Source of the DNA: Jacaranda mimosifolia | Taxonomy: Eukaryota > Streptophyta > Magnoliopsida > Lamiales > Bignoniaceae | DNA length: 64,000 nucleotides | Direction of reading: 5' to 3' | Assembly (NCBI GenBank): GCA_018894105.1 | Contig: CM032126.1 | Location: forward strand, 25,208,391-25,272,390 | Shown: one piece after another, positions 49,864-61,742 of the stretch | Layout of the letters: each line of letters opens with the position of its first letter | How positions within the stretch are numbered: the first letter of the stretch is position 1 | The notes under the pieces: generated by a model | Told to the model about the DNA's origin: nothing | The model's input: only the letters and a program-made list of their open reading frames with translations | The model's database searches: none | Position numbers and translations under genes: made by a program

Positions 49864-52326
49864 TGTCACGCCCTAAAATTTGACCATGCAGTTTAGTTCG
49901 AATCGTGAAAATCGATCCCAAATAATCAGTATCATCTATCAAAAAATCATAATCTTAAATAAAGAAAACTCCAAAATTCATAATAACTCATATGATTCTT
50001 GCAACATAAAAACTCAAAATGCCCAATATTCTTCTCTCAATTGGAAAATCATTAAAGGAGAAGAAGTAATTTGCCAACACAACAATAAAGCTAAACCCAA
50101 TGCAAAGTCCTCATTCCAAAAGGAATTCTTCAATTTCGGTTCTTGTCAGAAGCAAGTTCAACACTCTCACTAGGGATAGGATATAGGTCTGCCAGAAAAA
50201 AGTTAAAGAAGAAAATGAATATGAGTAAAAGATTTAGTGAGTGCCAAGTGTGTGCAATGTGAGTTCCGGAATTAAAATCATTTGTAAAGTGAAAATGTTC
50301 AAGAATTCGTACATTAAAAATATTTGAGAAAAACATAAATGGAATTCATAAAATAGTTTAGCAATAACAGTTAAGAAGTTTATAAACAGTCAAATAGTAA
50401 TAAGTCAAGAATTTTATAAACAGTCAAGCAGTAACAAGTCAAAAGTTTAATAAATGGTTTCCCTAGACTAACAACTTAAATATGATGATCAGACAGTGTT
50501 TGCTGTAATCAGTCAACCTTATGACTCCTACCTAACAGTCCCTTATCACTTTGAGCAAGGTGCGACCTTACCAAAACAGTGCCCGAGCGTCCCCAAAAAT
50601 TCCTATGACTGACCTTAGCCACAACTGGTTTCGGTTGTGTGCTAGGAGGATTAGGCCACGAGGGCTTGGGGTTCAATTGGCTAACCCGCTGCTGATTAGT
50701 GAAGTGCCTCGCACATCCAGATCAAGTTGGATCCAACTAACAGTAACAGTAACAGTAACAGTAACAGTAACAATAATCAGTTGAACATTGAATTTAATTG
50801 CTCGTCTAGAAGTATAAAAAAAATCATAAAAGCATGAGTTTTCTTTTATCCAGAAATAAAACAAGAAAAATATTTCTTTTTGTCCAGAAATAAAACAAGA
50901 AAAAAAGTATTTCTTTTTGTGCGTAGTAGAATACATACATAGTGCAGTGTATATTAAAAAGAAGTTCCATAGCATGCGTTATTATACATATATCCTTTTG
51001 GTTTTGAAAAGTAATATCATATAATAGTTATAAGTTGAGGCACTCACCTTCAAAATCAATCATAGAAGTCAATCACCTATTTCAGAGTCAATCGAATAAG
51101 TAGTTGAGTCACCTAATTCATTTAATAAGCATATCATTCACCAATTTATCTGACTAACAATACAAAGTTTACTTAGAACTAGCTTTACGGGTACCATCAG
51201 CCTGTAGTACCTTAAATCCAAAATCCTAATTGGTATTATATAAAATAATTTACTATATATTTATATTTATATATATATATATATTAATATAAACATTAAA
51301 TCATCTCATCATTAATTAATCTAATAAAATATATAATAATATAAAAATATTATCTTACACAACGTACTTACCAAATACTAACTACTTTCATGCATTAATA
51401 TTAAAGCTATTACAGACAAAAGCAAGGCCTAAATTAACCAGAATTTTTCATCAATAACTCCACATGCAATCGAGCTCAGTCGGGCAAAATTTTCTAATTC
51501 TCCACCGCAGCCCATTGGCTATCAAAGCCATGGTAAAGTAATTCTATTATTCCTAAAGAAATTGCATGCAAAAGGAACGGATTGCATGCAAAAGACAAGT
51601 TGATAAGATTGCATCCAAGGAAATAAAACAATCAACGAAATTGTTGATTAAATTCAAAATCCATCAAAGTCAAAATTTGAGGCTGAATTGGTCAAGGGAA
51701 AGGAAAACTACATTTCATTCAAAATTGGTCTACCCATGATCAAAATTGGTGGCTGCAAATAATCATAAAAGGAATGCATAATGGATAGTTAATCAGAATA
51801 TACCCTTGAAAATTTCTACAGTAGGTTGCTGGTTTTCCTCTCGTCGGCCTCCCTATTCTTTCTTCTGCTGTTTCCTTTTCTTTTTTTCTCTCTTCTTTTC
51901 TTTTCTTTTTTCTTAAAGCTAAATGTGAGTCTATGGTTTTAGGGTGTAGGTCTAATATCTTGTATAGGATAAGTGGCTTGCTTCAACTAGAACTCTAATT
52001 ATTAGTCACCTAGGAATAGAATAACCCTATAGTAAATCTGACCTCTTTATTTTAATTTCTAAGGTTTTAATTACTAATTCCTAACAATAATATAATATTA
52101 TTATAAGAAAATTATAACTTTTTTTTTAAAATTTAAATATCAAACATATATATCATCTTCTAACTGATATAGCAAATAATAAAAAAAATTAAATAAATAA
52201 TGGGTAAACATAGGATAAAATAATTAAGAAATTCTAAGATATTACATTTTTTAATTTAAATAATAAATAAAATAAAATAAGGTAAATTAGTCAATTAAAT
52301 ATGAAGTAATACTCCGGGACATTACA
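49864..52326 (-). repeat. Element B 3' LTR (left copy)
   Basis: Plus-strand ends TGTCACGCCC and GGGACATTACA. Contains a (GTAACA)-type microsatellite near 50,740-50,772, a roughly 42-bp tandem duplication with AGAAATAAAACAAGAAAAA near 50,850-50,925, and a GCATGCAAAAGG-type duplication near 51,562-51,600. Confidence 0.85.
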
Positions 52327-52345
52327 TGCCACCCCCCTTAAAAGA
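52327..52345 (-). other. Polypurine tract of element B
   Basis: The minus strand reads TTAAGGGGGGTGGCA directly before the 3' LTR start (TGTAATGTCCC): the plus-strand priming site of reverse transcription. Confidence 0.7.
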
Positions 52346-55282
52346 ATTTGGTCCCCAAATTCTTACCTGAGTTAGCGAAGAGTTCTGGTGATATTTTTGT
52401 ATTTCCTCCTTATTTTCCCATTTCACATTTTCTATCTTATGACATTTCCATCGTAGTAGGATACTCTTTTGTGCATAACATTTGTATTCTTAATCTAAGA
52501 TTTGGACTAGTTGCTCTTCATACATCAACTCTTCTTGAAGTGATAAATTCTTATATTCTGTATTATGCTAAGGATCCTCTTGACACCTACATAGTTGTGA
52601 CACATAGAAGATATTATGTATTTCCCTAAAGTTTGATAGTGAAATAAGCGATAAGTTACTATTCCGATCATCGCAGATACTTTTCTTAGTGACAATTTTG
52701 AAACTCCATATCTCCAACACTAAATTTCAAAAATCTTCTTCTATCATCTACCTAGCTCTAAGTTATGAGTTGGATAGTTTTGCTCATATAGATTTGATTT
52801 TCTTGAGGTTTTGAAAAACTAAGAGAAAGACCTAAAACTTTTATGTTGATATTGCAGTCCAAGAAAGCCAATATCAAGGTGTAAAATTGAGCCTTAGGTT
52901 CATAAATGTGAAGAAAATTCTGATTGTGATATATTGAAGTCTAGAAGGTCTCTAATTTGACATATCTTAGCATTCTCACTCTAATTTTTTCCCCCCATGT
53001 ATATCTAGGGTGATTCAAGTGCCTATAGAAACCCAACAGATAGAGCTATAAATCATATGTTGACTACTTTTCTTAATTCTATCAGGATCAAGCCATAAAA
53101 AGCATCACAAATATCTGTTATATAAAAAAAATAAAAATCAAAGTCAGTATTTTCTACCTTGACACATTTTAGTATTTTAGTCATAACTTTCTCCCTGTGT
53201 ATAAGATTGAAGTGATTCAAATAGATATAGAAACCTAAGGTATAGATCGACAATTCATATGCTAACCATCTTGCCCAATTAAATTGGAATTGAGTAGTGA
53301 AAGTCATCAAAATATTCTGTCCTAGGAAAATCGAACTCCTATATTTTCTGTATTGTCACACTTTAGCATTTTAGTCATAACTTTCTCCCTGTGTATTATA
53401 TTGAAGTGATTTAAATGGATATAGAAATATAAGATACATATCTCCAGTTCATATGTTGACCATCTCACCAAATTAAATCGAAAAAAAGTAGTAAAAGGCA
53501 TCACGATATTCTGTTCTAGGAAAATCAAAAGCCCTGTATTTTCTGTCATGCCACACCTTTGTATTTTACTCATAACTTTCTGCCTATATATCTAATTGAA
53601 GTGATTCAGATGGATATAAATATATAAGTGATAGATTTACAAATCTTAAGTTGATTCTGTTACTTAATTCTATCAAGATCAAGTAGTAAAAGAGTCTAAA
53701 CTATTTATTTTCGGAAAATAAAAATCCTGTATTTCCAGACTTGATATATCTTAGTATTTTGATCATAACTTTCTATATATAAATCGGGTTGAGGTTATTT
53801 ATGAGTATTTAGAAACCTAAGACACAGACCTAAAATTTTTATGTTGATCATTTTGCTTAGTTCTATTGGTAAGAAGTATTAAGGATGTCACCAATATTCA
53901 TTTTCGAGAATTAAAAGTCCTACATATTCTGGCTAGACACATCTTAGTATTTTGGTAATAACTTACTCCATTTATTTCAGATTGAGGTGATTCAAGTGCC
54001 TATATACTCCTAAAGTATAGACTCACAATTTTTCTGTTTGGTATCTTTCCAGATTCAATTATTAACTATGAGAAAAATCCACTATAAAAACTGGTTGTGT
54101 AAAACTAGGATCCTAGGGGAGCATTCTTTCATGTAGCATTCCTTTCCAAAAGTCAAATAGTTTCCTCTATACCAAAATATATCCAAAAACTTTTAATTTG
54201 ACATCTTAAATTCACCCAAGTCCTAGTTGATTCATATCTCAAAATAGGGATCACAAAAATATTCAGGTACAATTATTATTATATATATATATATATATTT
54301 CTAGTAAATTACATCTCCAAGAAGTCTCAAAAGTTTAATAAATCAAGTCCAACTGAAATGGATTTCCAAGGTTTGTCCTCCTATGAGTATTGATGTAAGC
54401 CTTTCCTGCTTGTAAATTGACTCTCTCACACTTTCATGATAGGGGTAGCCACAAGTAACATAAGGTTCAATCCCGTGCACCATGTTTACTATACCTTGTT
54501 AACTTTCGAAAATTCGTATGTACATACATATCCTTAACTTGTCAATTCCTACTGAAACCCTCAGCCCTTAGTGGCATTATATCTAATGTATATAACAATA
54601 TGTATGAATTTGTACATCAAATTTTACAATTCACATTCCATGGTTGCCTTCGCTCCTGCTTCCTAAATAGATGCCACTCCTTGCGATAAAGATTCTCACC
54701 TCTTCCCTTTTGTTTTGTTTTTGTTTTTTTTCAAATCCTCCTCATTCTAATAGAATAATTTTCTCATAAATCCCAAACAAATTTCAATTATCGACCGAAG
54801 GTTTTTATCCCAATATCATATGCCTACTTTATATCTAAAATCGTAACCTAAGTTTTTGAAAACTAACCTTCATTGTCAAAGTGAAACATCTAAATTATGA
54901 ACCGACTTATGCGGGATTTGACTCATTATCTTATCAAAATAAGCCTAGATCAATCAAAGAAAATATCTAAGCACGCCAAGTAGTCATTCAAAAAAAAAAA
55001 AAGTAGCAAGCATTCACAATTCTCAAAGGGAAGAAAACTATCAAATCCTAAAGTACTTCCAAGCTAAGTCTCATAATATGTCAGGAATCCTATCATCAAG
55101 TATCAAAAGTTTTCAATCGTATCAATTGGCATACCTAATAACAGTCTTTCACAACCTCAATATCAAATGAAATTTGATTTTTCAATTCAGTGGTCAAACT
55201 TAAATACTCAGATCAATCCCTAAGAGTTTTACCCCATATTCCACAGTCTGAGGACCTTATCCCGACATACCTAAGTTCAAAA
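52346..55282 (-). other. Element B interior
   Basis: No frame longer than 85 codons. About 1.1 kb of it is the tandem array described separately; the rest is AT-rich sequence without recognisable coding. Confidence 0.65.
52955..54060 (-). repeat. About 195-bp tandem repeats in the element B interior
   Basis: At least five to six diverged units. Anchor TTAG(C/T)ATTTTAGTCATAAC and variants recur near 52,968, 53,168, 53,362, 53,558, 53,752 and 53,943, each followed by a GATTGA(A/G)GTGATTCAA block and a TAGAAACCTAAG block, so the period is 190-200 bp. Two short minus-strand frames (53,053-53,310; 53,322-53,573) are alike only because they lie in neighbouring units. Confidence 0.8.
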
Positions 55283-55299
55283 CCTAGGCTCTTATACCA
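55283..55299 (-). other. Primer-binding site of element B
   Basis: The minus strand reads TGGTATAAGAGCCTAGG one base after the 5' LTR. This closely matches TGGTATCAGAGC, the common plant primer-binding site complementary to the 3' end of initiator tRNA-Met. Confidence 0.7.
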
Positions 55300-55300
55300 T

Positions 55301-57780
55301 TCTATCAAGCTCCAAAATTTGACCATGCAGTTTGGTCTCCAGGCGTGAAAATAGATCCCAAATAATTAGTATCATCTATCCAAAAATCATAATCTTAAAT
55401 AAAGAAAACTCCAAACTTCATAATCACTCAACTAATTCTGGTAACATAAAAACTCAAAATGCCCAATATTCTTCCCTCAACTGGAAAATCATTAAAGGAG
55501 AAGAAGTAATTTGCCGACACAGCAATAAAGCTAAACCTACTGCAAAGTCCTCATTCCAAAAGAAAATCTTCAATTTCAGTTTTCGTTAGAAACAGGTTCA
55601 ACATCCTCACTAGGGATAGGATACAGGTCTGCCAGAAGGAAGTTAAAAAAGAAAACGAGTGTGAGTAAAAGACTCACTGAGTGCCAAGTGTGTGCAATGT
55701 GAGTTCCAAAATTAAAATCATTTGTACAGTGAAAATGCTCAAGAATTCGTACAGTAAAAATATTTGAGAAAAACATAAGTGGAATTCATAAAATATTTTA
55801 GCAGTAATAGTCAAGAAGTTTATAAACAGTCGAACAGTAACAAGTCAAGAATTTTATAAACAGTCGAACAGTAAAAGTCAAGAGTTTAATAAATGGTTTC
55901 CCTAGACTAACAACTTAAATATGATGATCAGACAGTGTTTGTTGTAGCCAGTCAACCTTATGAATCCTATCTTAACAGTCCCTTATCGCTCCGGGCAAGA
56001 TGCGATCTTACCAAAATAGTGCTCGAGCATCCCGAGAATTCCTACAACCTACCTCAAGTCCTCAGGCACAAACGACTTCTGTTGTGCACTGGGGGGGGGT
56101 TAGGCCATGGGGCCTTGGGGTTCAACTGGCTAGCCCGCTGCTGCCCAGTGAAGTGCGTCGTACACCCAGACCAAATTGGATCCAACTAACAATAATAGTA
56201 GCAGTAACAGTAACAGTAACAGTAATCAGTTGATCATTGAAATTAATTGCTAGTCTAGAAGTATAAAAAAAGTCATAAAAGCATAGGTTTTCTTTTATCC
56301 AGAAATAAAACATGAAAAATATTTCTTTTTGTCTAGAAATAAAATAAGAAAAAAAGTATTTCTTTTTGTGCGTAGTGAAATACATATATAGTGCAGTGGA
56401 TATTAAAAAGAAGTTCCATAACATGCGTTACTATATATATATCCTTCTGGTTTTGAAAAGCAATATCATATAATAGTTATAAGTTGAGACACTCATCTTC
56501 AAAATCAATCCTAGAAGTCAATCACCTATTTTAGGGTCAATCGAATAAGTAGTTGAGTCACCTAATTCATTTAATAAGCATATCATTCACCAATTTATCT
56601 GACTAACAATACAAAGTTTACTTAGAACTAGCTTTATGGGTACCATAAGCCTGTAGTACCTTAAATCCAAAATCCTAATTGGTATTATATAAAATAATTT
56701 ACTATATATTTATATTTATATATATTAATATAAACATTAAATCATCCCATCATTAATTATTCTAATAAAATATATAATAATATAAAAATATTATCTTACA
56801 CAACGTACTACTTACCAAATACTAACTACTTTCATGCATTAATATTAAAGCTATTACAGACAAAAGCAAGGCCCGAATTAACCAAAATTTTTCATCAATA
56901 ACTCCACATGCAATCGAGCTCAGTCGGGCAAAATTTTCTGATTCTCCGCCGCAGCCCACTAGCTATCAAAGCCATGGTAAAGTAATTCTATTATTCCTAA
57001 AGAAATTGCATGCAAATGGAACAGATTGCATGCAAAAGACAGATTGATAAGATTGCATCCAAGGAAATAAAACAACTAATGAAATTGTTGATTAAATTCA
57101 AAATCCCATCAAAGTCAAAATTTGAGGCTGAATTGGTCAAGGGAAAGGAAAACTACATTTCATTCAAAATTGGTCTACCCGCGGTAAAAATTGGCGGCTG
57201 CAAATAATCATAAAAGGAATGCATAATGGATAGTTAATCAAAATATACCTTGGAAAATTTTTATAGTAGGTTGCTGGTTTTCCTCTCGTTGGCCTTCCTA
57301 TTCTTTCTTCCGCCATTTCCTTTTCTCTTTTTCTCTCTTCTTTTCTTTTATTTTTTCTTAAAACTGAATGTGAGTTTAGGGTTTTAGGGTGTAGGTCTAA
57401 TATCTTGTATAGGATAAGTGGCTTGCTTCAACTGGAACTCTAATTATTAATCACATAGGAATAGAATACCCCATGAGAAATCTGATCTCTTTATTATTAA
57501 TTCATAATGTCTCAATTACTAATTCCTAACAATAATATAATATTATTATAAGAAAATTATAACTATTTTTTTAAAATTTAAATATCAAATATATATATAT
57601 ATATCATCTTCTAACTGATATAGCAAATAATAAAAAAAAGTTAAATGAAATAATGGGTAGCATAGGATAAAATAATTAAGAAATTCTAAGGTATTATATT
57701 TTTTTTAATTTAAATAGTAAATAAAATAAAATAAGGTAAATTAATCAATTATATATGAAGTAAAATTTTGGGGCATTACA
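55301..57780 (-). repeat. Element B 5' LTR (right copy)
   Basis: About 2.48 kb, collinear with the left copy. The outer end is GGCATTACA; the inner end has drifted (TCTATCAAGCTCC against TGTCACGCCC in the left copy). Confidence 0.82.
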
Positions 57781-59517
57781 AAACCTATTTTTCTGAGAAC
57801 TAATATAACTTAAACGTTGAAATCCATTATTGTTTGAGTTCCTTATGTTTTTCAATCTTTGCTTTATAAATCCTTGTGAGGGTTCAGCCTGCCTTTTTTC
57901 TGGGAAATATGTGAACTTCGATTGTGAAATCCTTGATTGGCATCAATTATTTGGCCTTGACGGCATAATTGATTATTGATTGTATCGGCTGAGTGCCAAT
58001 CCCAATGGAATGCTTGGATTTTTTTTACAGAATGGCCTTGGTGGCTAGTGTATTGTATACATTGTTGTTCCAGACATGTACCTTGTTATATTCATGTTGA
58101 TTAATTAAAAGTTAAATTCTTATCTGTTGGCATTATATCAATTCAGCCCATGGGGACGCCCTTGGGAAGTTCAACCTAGAGGAACGCCACAAGAAGTTGG
58201 GCCTGGGGCTAGGCCCGAAAAGACAGCCGGGCAGAACGGACCGACGGTAACAGATCTCTTGGCTAGTACCCACCTACGATCCTGACTCAATAGGGAGCTG
58301 GAGGTAGCGAACTGTGAGTGACAGGATCCGACATGCGGTCGACCATATCATATAACAAGTTGTTATACACTGAGCTGAGTGCTCGAGAAATGGAGCGATA
58401 AGAAAATCTTGTTTATGCTATACCGTGCCGGTATTAGCGGTTACATATTGATTTGGGAGTAATAAGGTCAAAATGACCAACGGTCTATTAAAATTGTTAT
58501 CATGTGTACTACATTACATTGTTGATTCGATCTGAAAAGTCATGCTTGTTACCGAATTTGTTTATTAATTATTGCTTCTTGATAGCTTTTCCTTAACTTT
58601 GATAATTTTCTTTTTCCTCACTAAGTTTTTAGGACTTACCCTTCTATACTATTTTGATTTTTCTGAGACAGGAGTAGGTAATGAACTCGAATCAATAGCT
58701 TGGACATAAACATATTTTGTAATAGATCAGGTGTTGAATGTAATATGGAATCATCTGAATGTTAAGATTGGATTTTGAGATGTTGTGATATGTTAGGATT
58801 GACAGTGATAACCTAAAGGTATGTATATGCTTTGTTGAATGTTAAGGAATGAACCATGATATGTATTTCTTGTTTTGTCAAGGTCTGTTTAAAATGAATT
58901 CTGCTGCTGTCTCTGATAAGTTTTGAAAAATTTTCTTGTGGGCCTAATACTTGTTTATGGTTAAGATTAAGATTGAATTGGTGGCACCTCAACTTAGGAG
59001 TTATCCTGAGTGAAGGTGCTACAGGTATAACTTGCCATATGTCAATAAGATTTTTATCTAACCCTTTGTTTTAATTTACAAAATGACATAGCCTATTATG
59101 CACTAATTCCCAAAGAATAGCCCATCCGAACACCATTGATTTTCAAGACAATACTCATGGTACAATTAGGTATAAGAAACAAATGGACCAATGAAATAAC
59201 ATTATTCAATTTTGCATAATGAGCCCGATTGCGGCGGCTCTTCCAATTTAGCCAATAGGAATAAAAATGCTAATGAAAAGTTCCTCGTTTTTTTTTTTTT
59301 TTTTGCATACAATTCGAAGTAAACTAACAGTAGGTGGGCTTTGGCTTGTCTAATTTGTTATACTAGTTTAGTTAGGAGAAAAGCTCTGTTTGTGATTGGG
59401 GTATGCAATTTCGTGTCTACTTTCAATTATAAAAAAATCTTATATCCACAGGAATGGAAGAAACAAAATGAATTAATATTCTTTACCGCAAATCTATGTC
59501 GGCCTGCGGAGTCCGTC

Positions 59518-59641
59518 TCCCTTTCTTTCTTTCTTTCTTTCTTCAGCACCACGACCGACGACTCTTTGTTTTCTTCACTCTATTGTCTTTCTTCCTTCTT
59601 CTTCCTTCTTCTTCTTCTTCTTCTTCTTCTTCTTCTTCTTT
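59518..59641 (+). repeat. (CTTT)n and (CTT)n microsatellites
   Basis: CTTT units at 59,518-59,543 and CTTC/CTT units at about 59,586-59,641, inside the right part of solo LTR C. The equivalent region of the B LTRs is also pyrimidine-rich. Confidence 0.9.
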
Positions 59642-60103
59642 GTCTTATAAGATTAGGATTTTGTTCCTATGAATTATATATATGGAAAAAGTAATTTAAT
59701 TTTAATAGGTCTCTAATTGTTTTCCTCTAGGACTAAGGTAAGTACTTGCTATAATTCTAATTCCATAAAAATTTAACAAGCCCTATAGTTAATTATTGAT
59801 GCTCCTAATAATATTATAAACTAACCAAGAAGAGTAAAATTTACTATAACCAAAGACATAACATTTTATTTTTAAAATAAATTCAAGATCGAATATAATA
59901 GTTATCGTTATATGATTGGGAGGAAATTTAAATTTTCTTTCTATTTTTTTTCTAATTCTTTTAATATATATATATATATATTCGTAAAAGAATGGCATTT
60001 TATGCCTTACTACATTCTTTAATTGATTTGCTAAATAAATTAAAATATGTACAATAAAGAAATCAATTCAATATGATACGAAATTCTCAGGCATTACACT
60101 AAT

Positions 60104-60839
60104 AGAAATGACAAAAAATTAAAAAAAAATTAAGAACAATTAATAAATCTCATCTCATAAACTATAAAATTAAATTAACAAAAAAAGAATTTAAGAATAG
60201 AAATTAAAATTAAATAACTAAATTGATAACTTAAACTAAGTAATAAACAAAAAGATATAAAAGTCTACAAATTTAATTACAAATAAAAGCTAAATAATAG
60301 ACTTTACTTATGATTGAAAAGAAAATTATAGGAATTAAAATCCAAAAAATCTCATCCATCTTGTAATATATTGAAATTAAAATTACTCTATACGCAGTGG
60401 TATAGATATAAATTAGTTACTAGAGATAAGGGAAAAATTATGAAAAATCTATCAAACTATAGAGTTCAAATAATCAAGAAATCTTCCACATATTGATAGT
60501 AAAGATGAAAGGAATTTTGTAGATAAAATACAATCATTTTTTGGTATCAGAGGTAAATTCAAAATGATTTCTTCAATCAAGAAAATGATTTCAAAAATTT
60601 AGATATTCTTAAATGGAATAAATAATATCCAAAATTAATAACCAACATCTAATGTAATTTTTTTAATTTAATTAAAAAGTTTAAAATTCAAAAAATTCAA
60701 AATTTAATTAAAATTATATAATTATGGATTCCACACATAACCGTTATGCTATATATAATAGTAATTGTGTAGGTGGACCTAAATAAGACAGTCCTAGTTG
60801 CCTAGGTAGCATTAAAAGTTCCCTTAGCATTTGATTTTG
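60104..60839. other. AT-rich flank of the nest
   Basis: No gene. Its first 240 bases resemble the left flank of the nest. Confidence 0.35.
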
Positions 60840-60847
60840 GTTGCATC

Positions 60848-61742
60848 TAGAGGTGTCAAAATGGGCCGGGCCGATTGGCTTTGCCTATCCTGGTCCATGA
60901 AAAAATCAATTCGGCTCAACTCGTGGACTGTGAAAGGCCAGCCTGCGAGCTAGCCTGCTTAGCCTGCGATATTTTTTAATTTAAATTGTAGATTATAATT
61001 TTAAAATAATTAAAAATTAATAATTTTTAATTTATAAATGACAAATTATTAATTTATAAAAATTATAAAATATTAATTTTGATTAAGCATTGAGAATTAA
61101 GAATTATTAATTAGTTTTAATTATTAATTGGGTATATTTAGATGTTTAGATATTACAAAGTTATTTAATTAATTTTACAAAGTTGTTTATTTTCTTTTTA
61201 TTGGTAATATGTACTTTTATTTAGAATTTTGGTCATATCCATCTTTATGTAATTATTCTTTTTAAATTAATGACGGGTAGGAGGGTTTGTGCGATACCCT
61301 TCACCACCTTATTTGATGATGTTTTTGGAAAAATATAATTGATACAAAAATTAATAGAAGTATAACTTTTAAGTTTTTATAAAAATTTAAGTGCAGTAAA
61401 ATATTAAAAATCACATAAATATAAATTATTAAGCCTTTCAAAAAAGTATAAATGTTGAAAAAAAATTAAGAATCACATAAATATAAAAACTTGAAATTTT
61501 TAAACTTAGTTTATATATATATATATATTTAAAAAATGGGCCAGCTCATCTAGCTCTACTCGTATAGAAACCGGCCCACCTATATGATAGGTTGGTTTTG
61601 AGTCGAGCTGGATTCTGCAAAATTTGGCCCGTCACTGTTCATCCCATGAATGGCTTGTGAGTTAGACCGGACCGGCCCGAAACCATCAAAACTATGTGTT
61701 AGATGGGCCAGGCTGGCCGGCCCGGCCCATTTGACATCTCTA
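60848..61742. mobile_element. hAT-type MITE (GGGCCGGGCC ends)
   Basis: Flanked by the perfect 8-bp duplication GTTGCATC (60,840-60,847; 61,743-61,750). Ends TAGAGGTGTCAAAATGGGCC (left) and TAGAGATGTCAAATGGGCCG (right, minus strand) continue as GGCC-rich short motifs (GGGCCGGGCC, GGCTCAACTCG) around a very AT-rich core. 895 bp, no transposase. Confidence 0.9.

Larger units (their letters stand above)
49864..57780 (-). mobile_element. Element B: two-LTR, coding-free retrotransposon (LARD-like)
   Basis: Flanked by the 5-bp duplication AAACC (49,859-49,863; 57,781-57,785). Direct repeats of about 2.46 kb lie at both ends, around a 2.97-kb interior without gag-pol. Minus orientation follows from the primer-binding site next to the right LTR and the polypurine tract next to the left LTR. 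Size and lack of coding match large retrotransposon derivatives (LARDs), which are mobilised in trans by an autonomous partner (family knowledge). By eye about 20 of 215 positions differ between the LTRs around 49,880-50,095, so it is not very young. Confidence 0.85.
48121..59023 (+). mobile_element. Solo LTR A (middle level of the nest)
   Basis: Pieces 48,121-49,863 and 57,786-59,023 join to about 2.98 kb. The left end is TATAACACCCCTAAAAATTC (TG start mutated to TA); the right end is GAAGGTGCTACA, with inverted similarity between TATAACACCCC and TGTAGCACCTT. The 5-bp duplication GGTAT flanks it (48,116-48,120; 59,024-59,028). The 3' part has CTCACTAAGTTTTTAGGACT, a motif common in plant gypsy (Tekay-like) LTRs, supporting plus orientation. 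Different family from B and C. It is split by element B at the AAACC duplication. The 124-codon minus frame inside it (48,486-48,860) is not a gene I can support. Confidence 0.72.
46462..60098 (-). mobile_element. Solo LTR C (outermost level of the nest)
   Basis: Pieces 46,462-48,120 and 59,029-60,098 together form an LTR of about 2.7 kb beginning TGTCACACCAC and ending GGCATTACA, flanked by the 5-bp duplication CTAAT (46,457-46,461; 60,099-60,103). The first kilobase is a diverged copy of the LTR of element B: shared blocks include GTCTGCCAGAAGGAAGTT-like, GCCAAGTGTGTGCAATGTGA and CCCGCTGCTG. By analogy with B it is minus-oriented. There is no partner LTR or interior, so it is a solo LTR, interrupted by A. 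Confidence 0.75.

Noticed and set aside
53053..53573. Two similar minus-strand ORFs of 83-85 codons, as a possible small gene family
   Set aside because: They are neighbouring units of the 195-bp tandem array in element B; their similarity comes from the DNA repeat.
50130..55776. ORF with GTHIAHTWHSL in both LTRs of B and in C, as a conserved peptide
   Set aside because: The shared peptide reflects shared LTR DNA; it is short, lacks consistent ends, and sits in a regulatory-type region.
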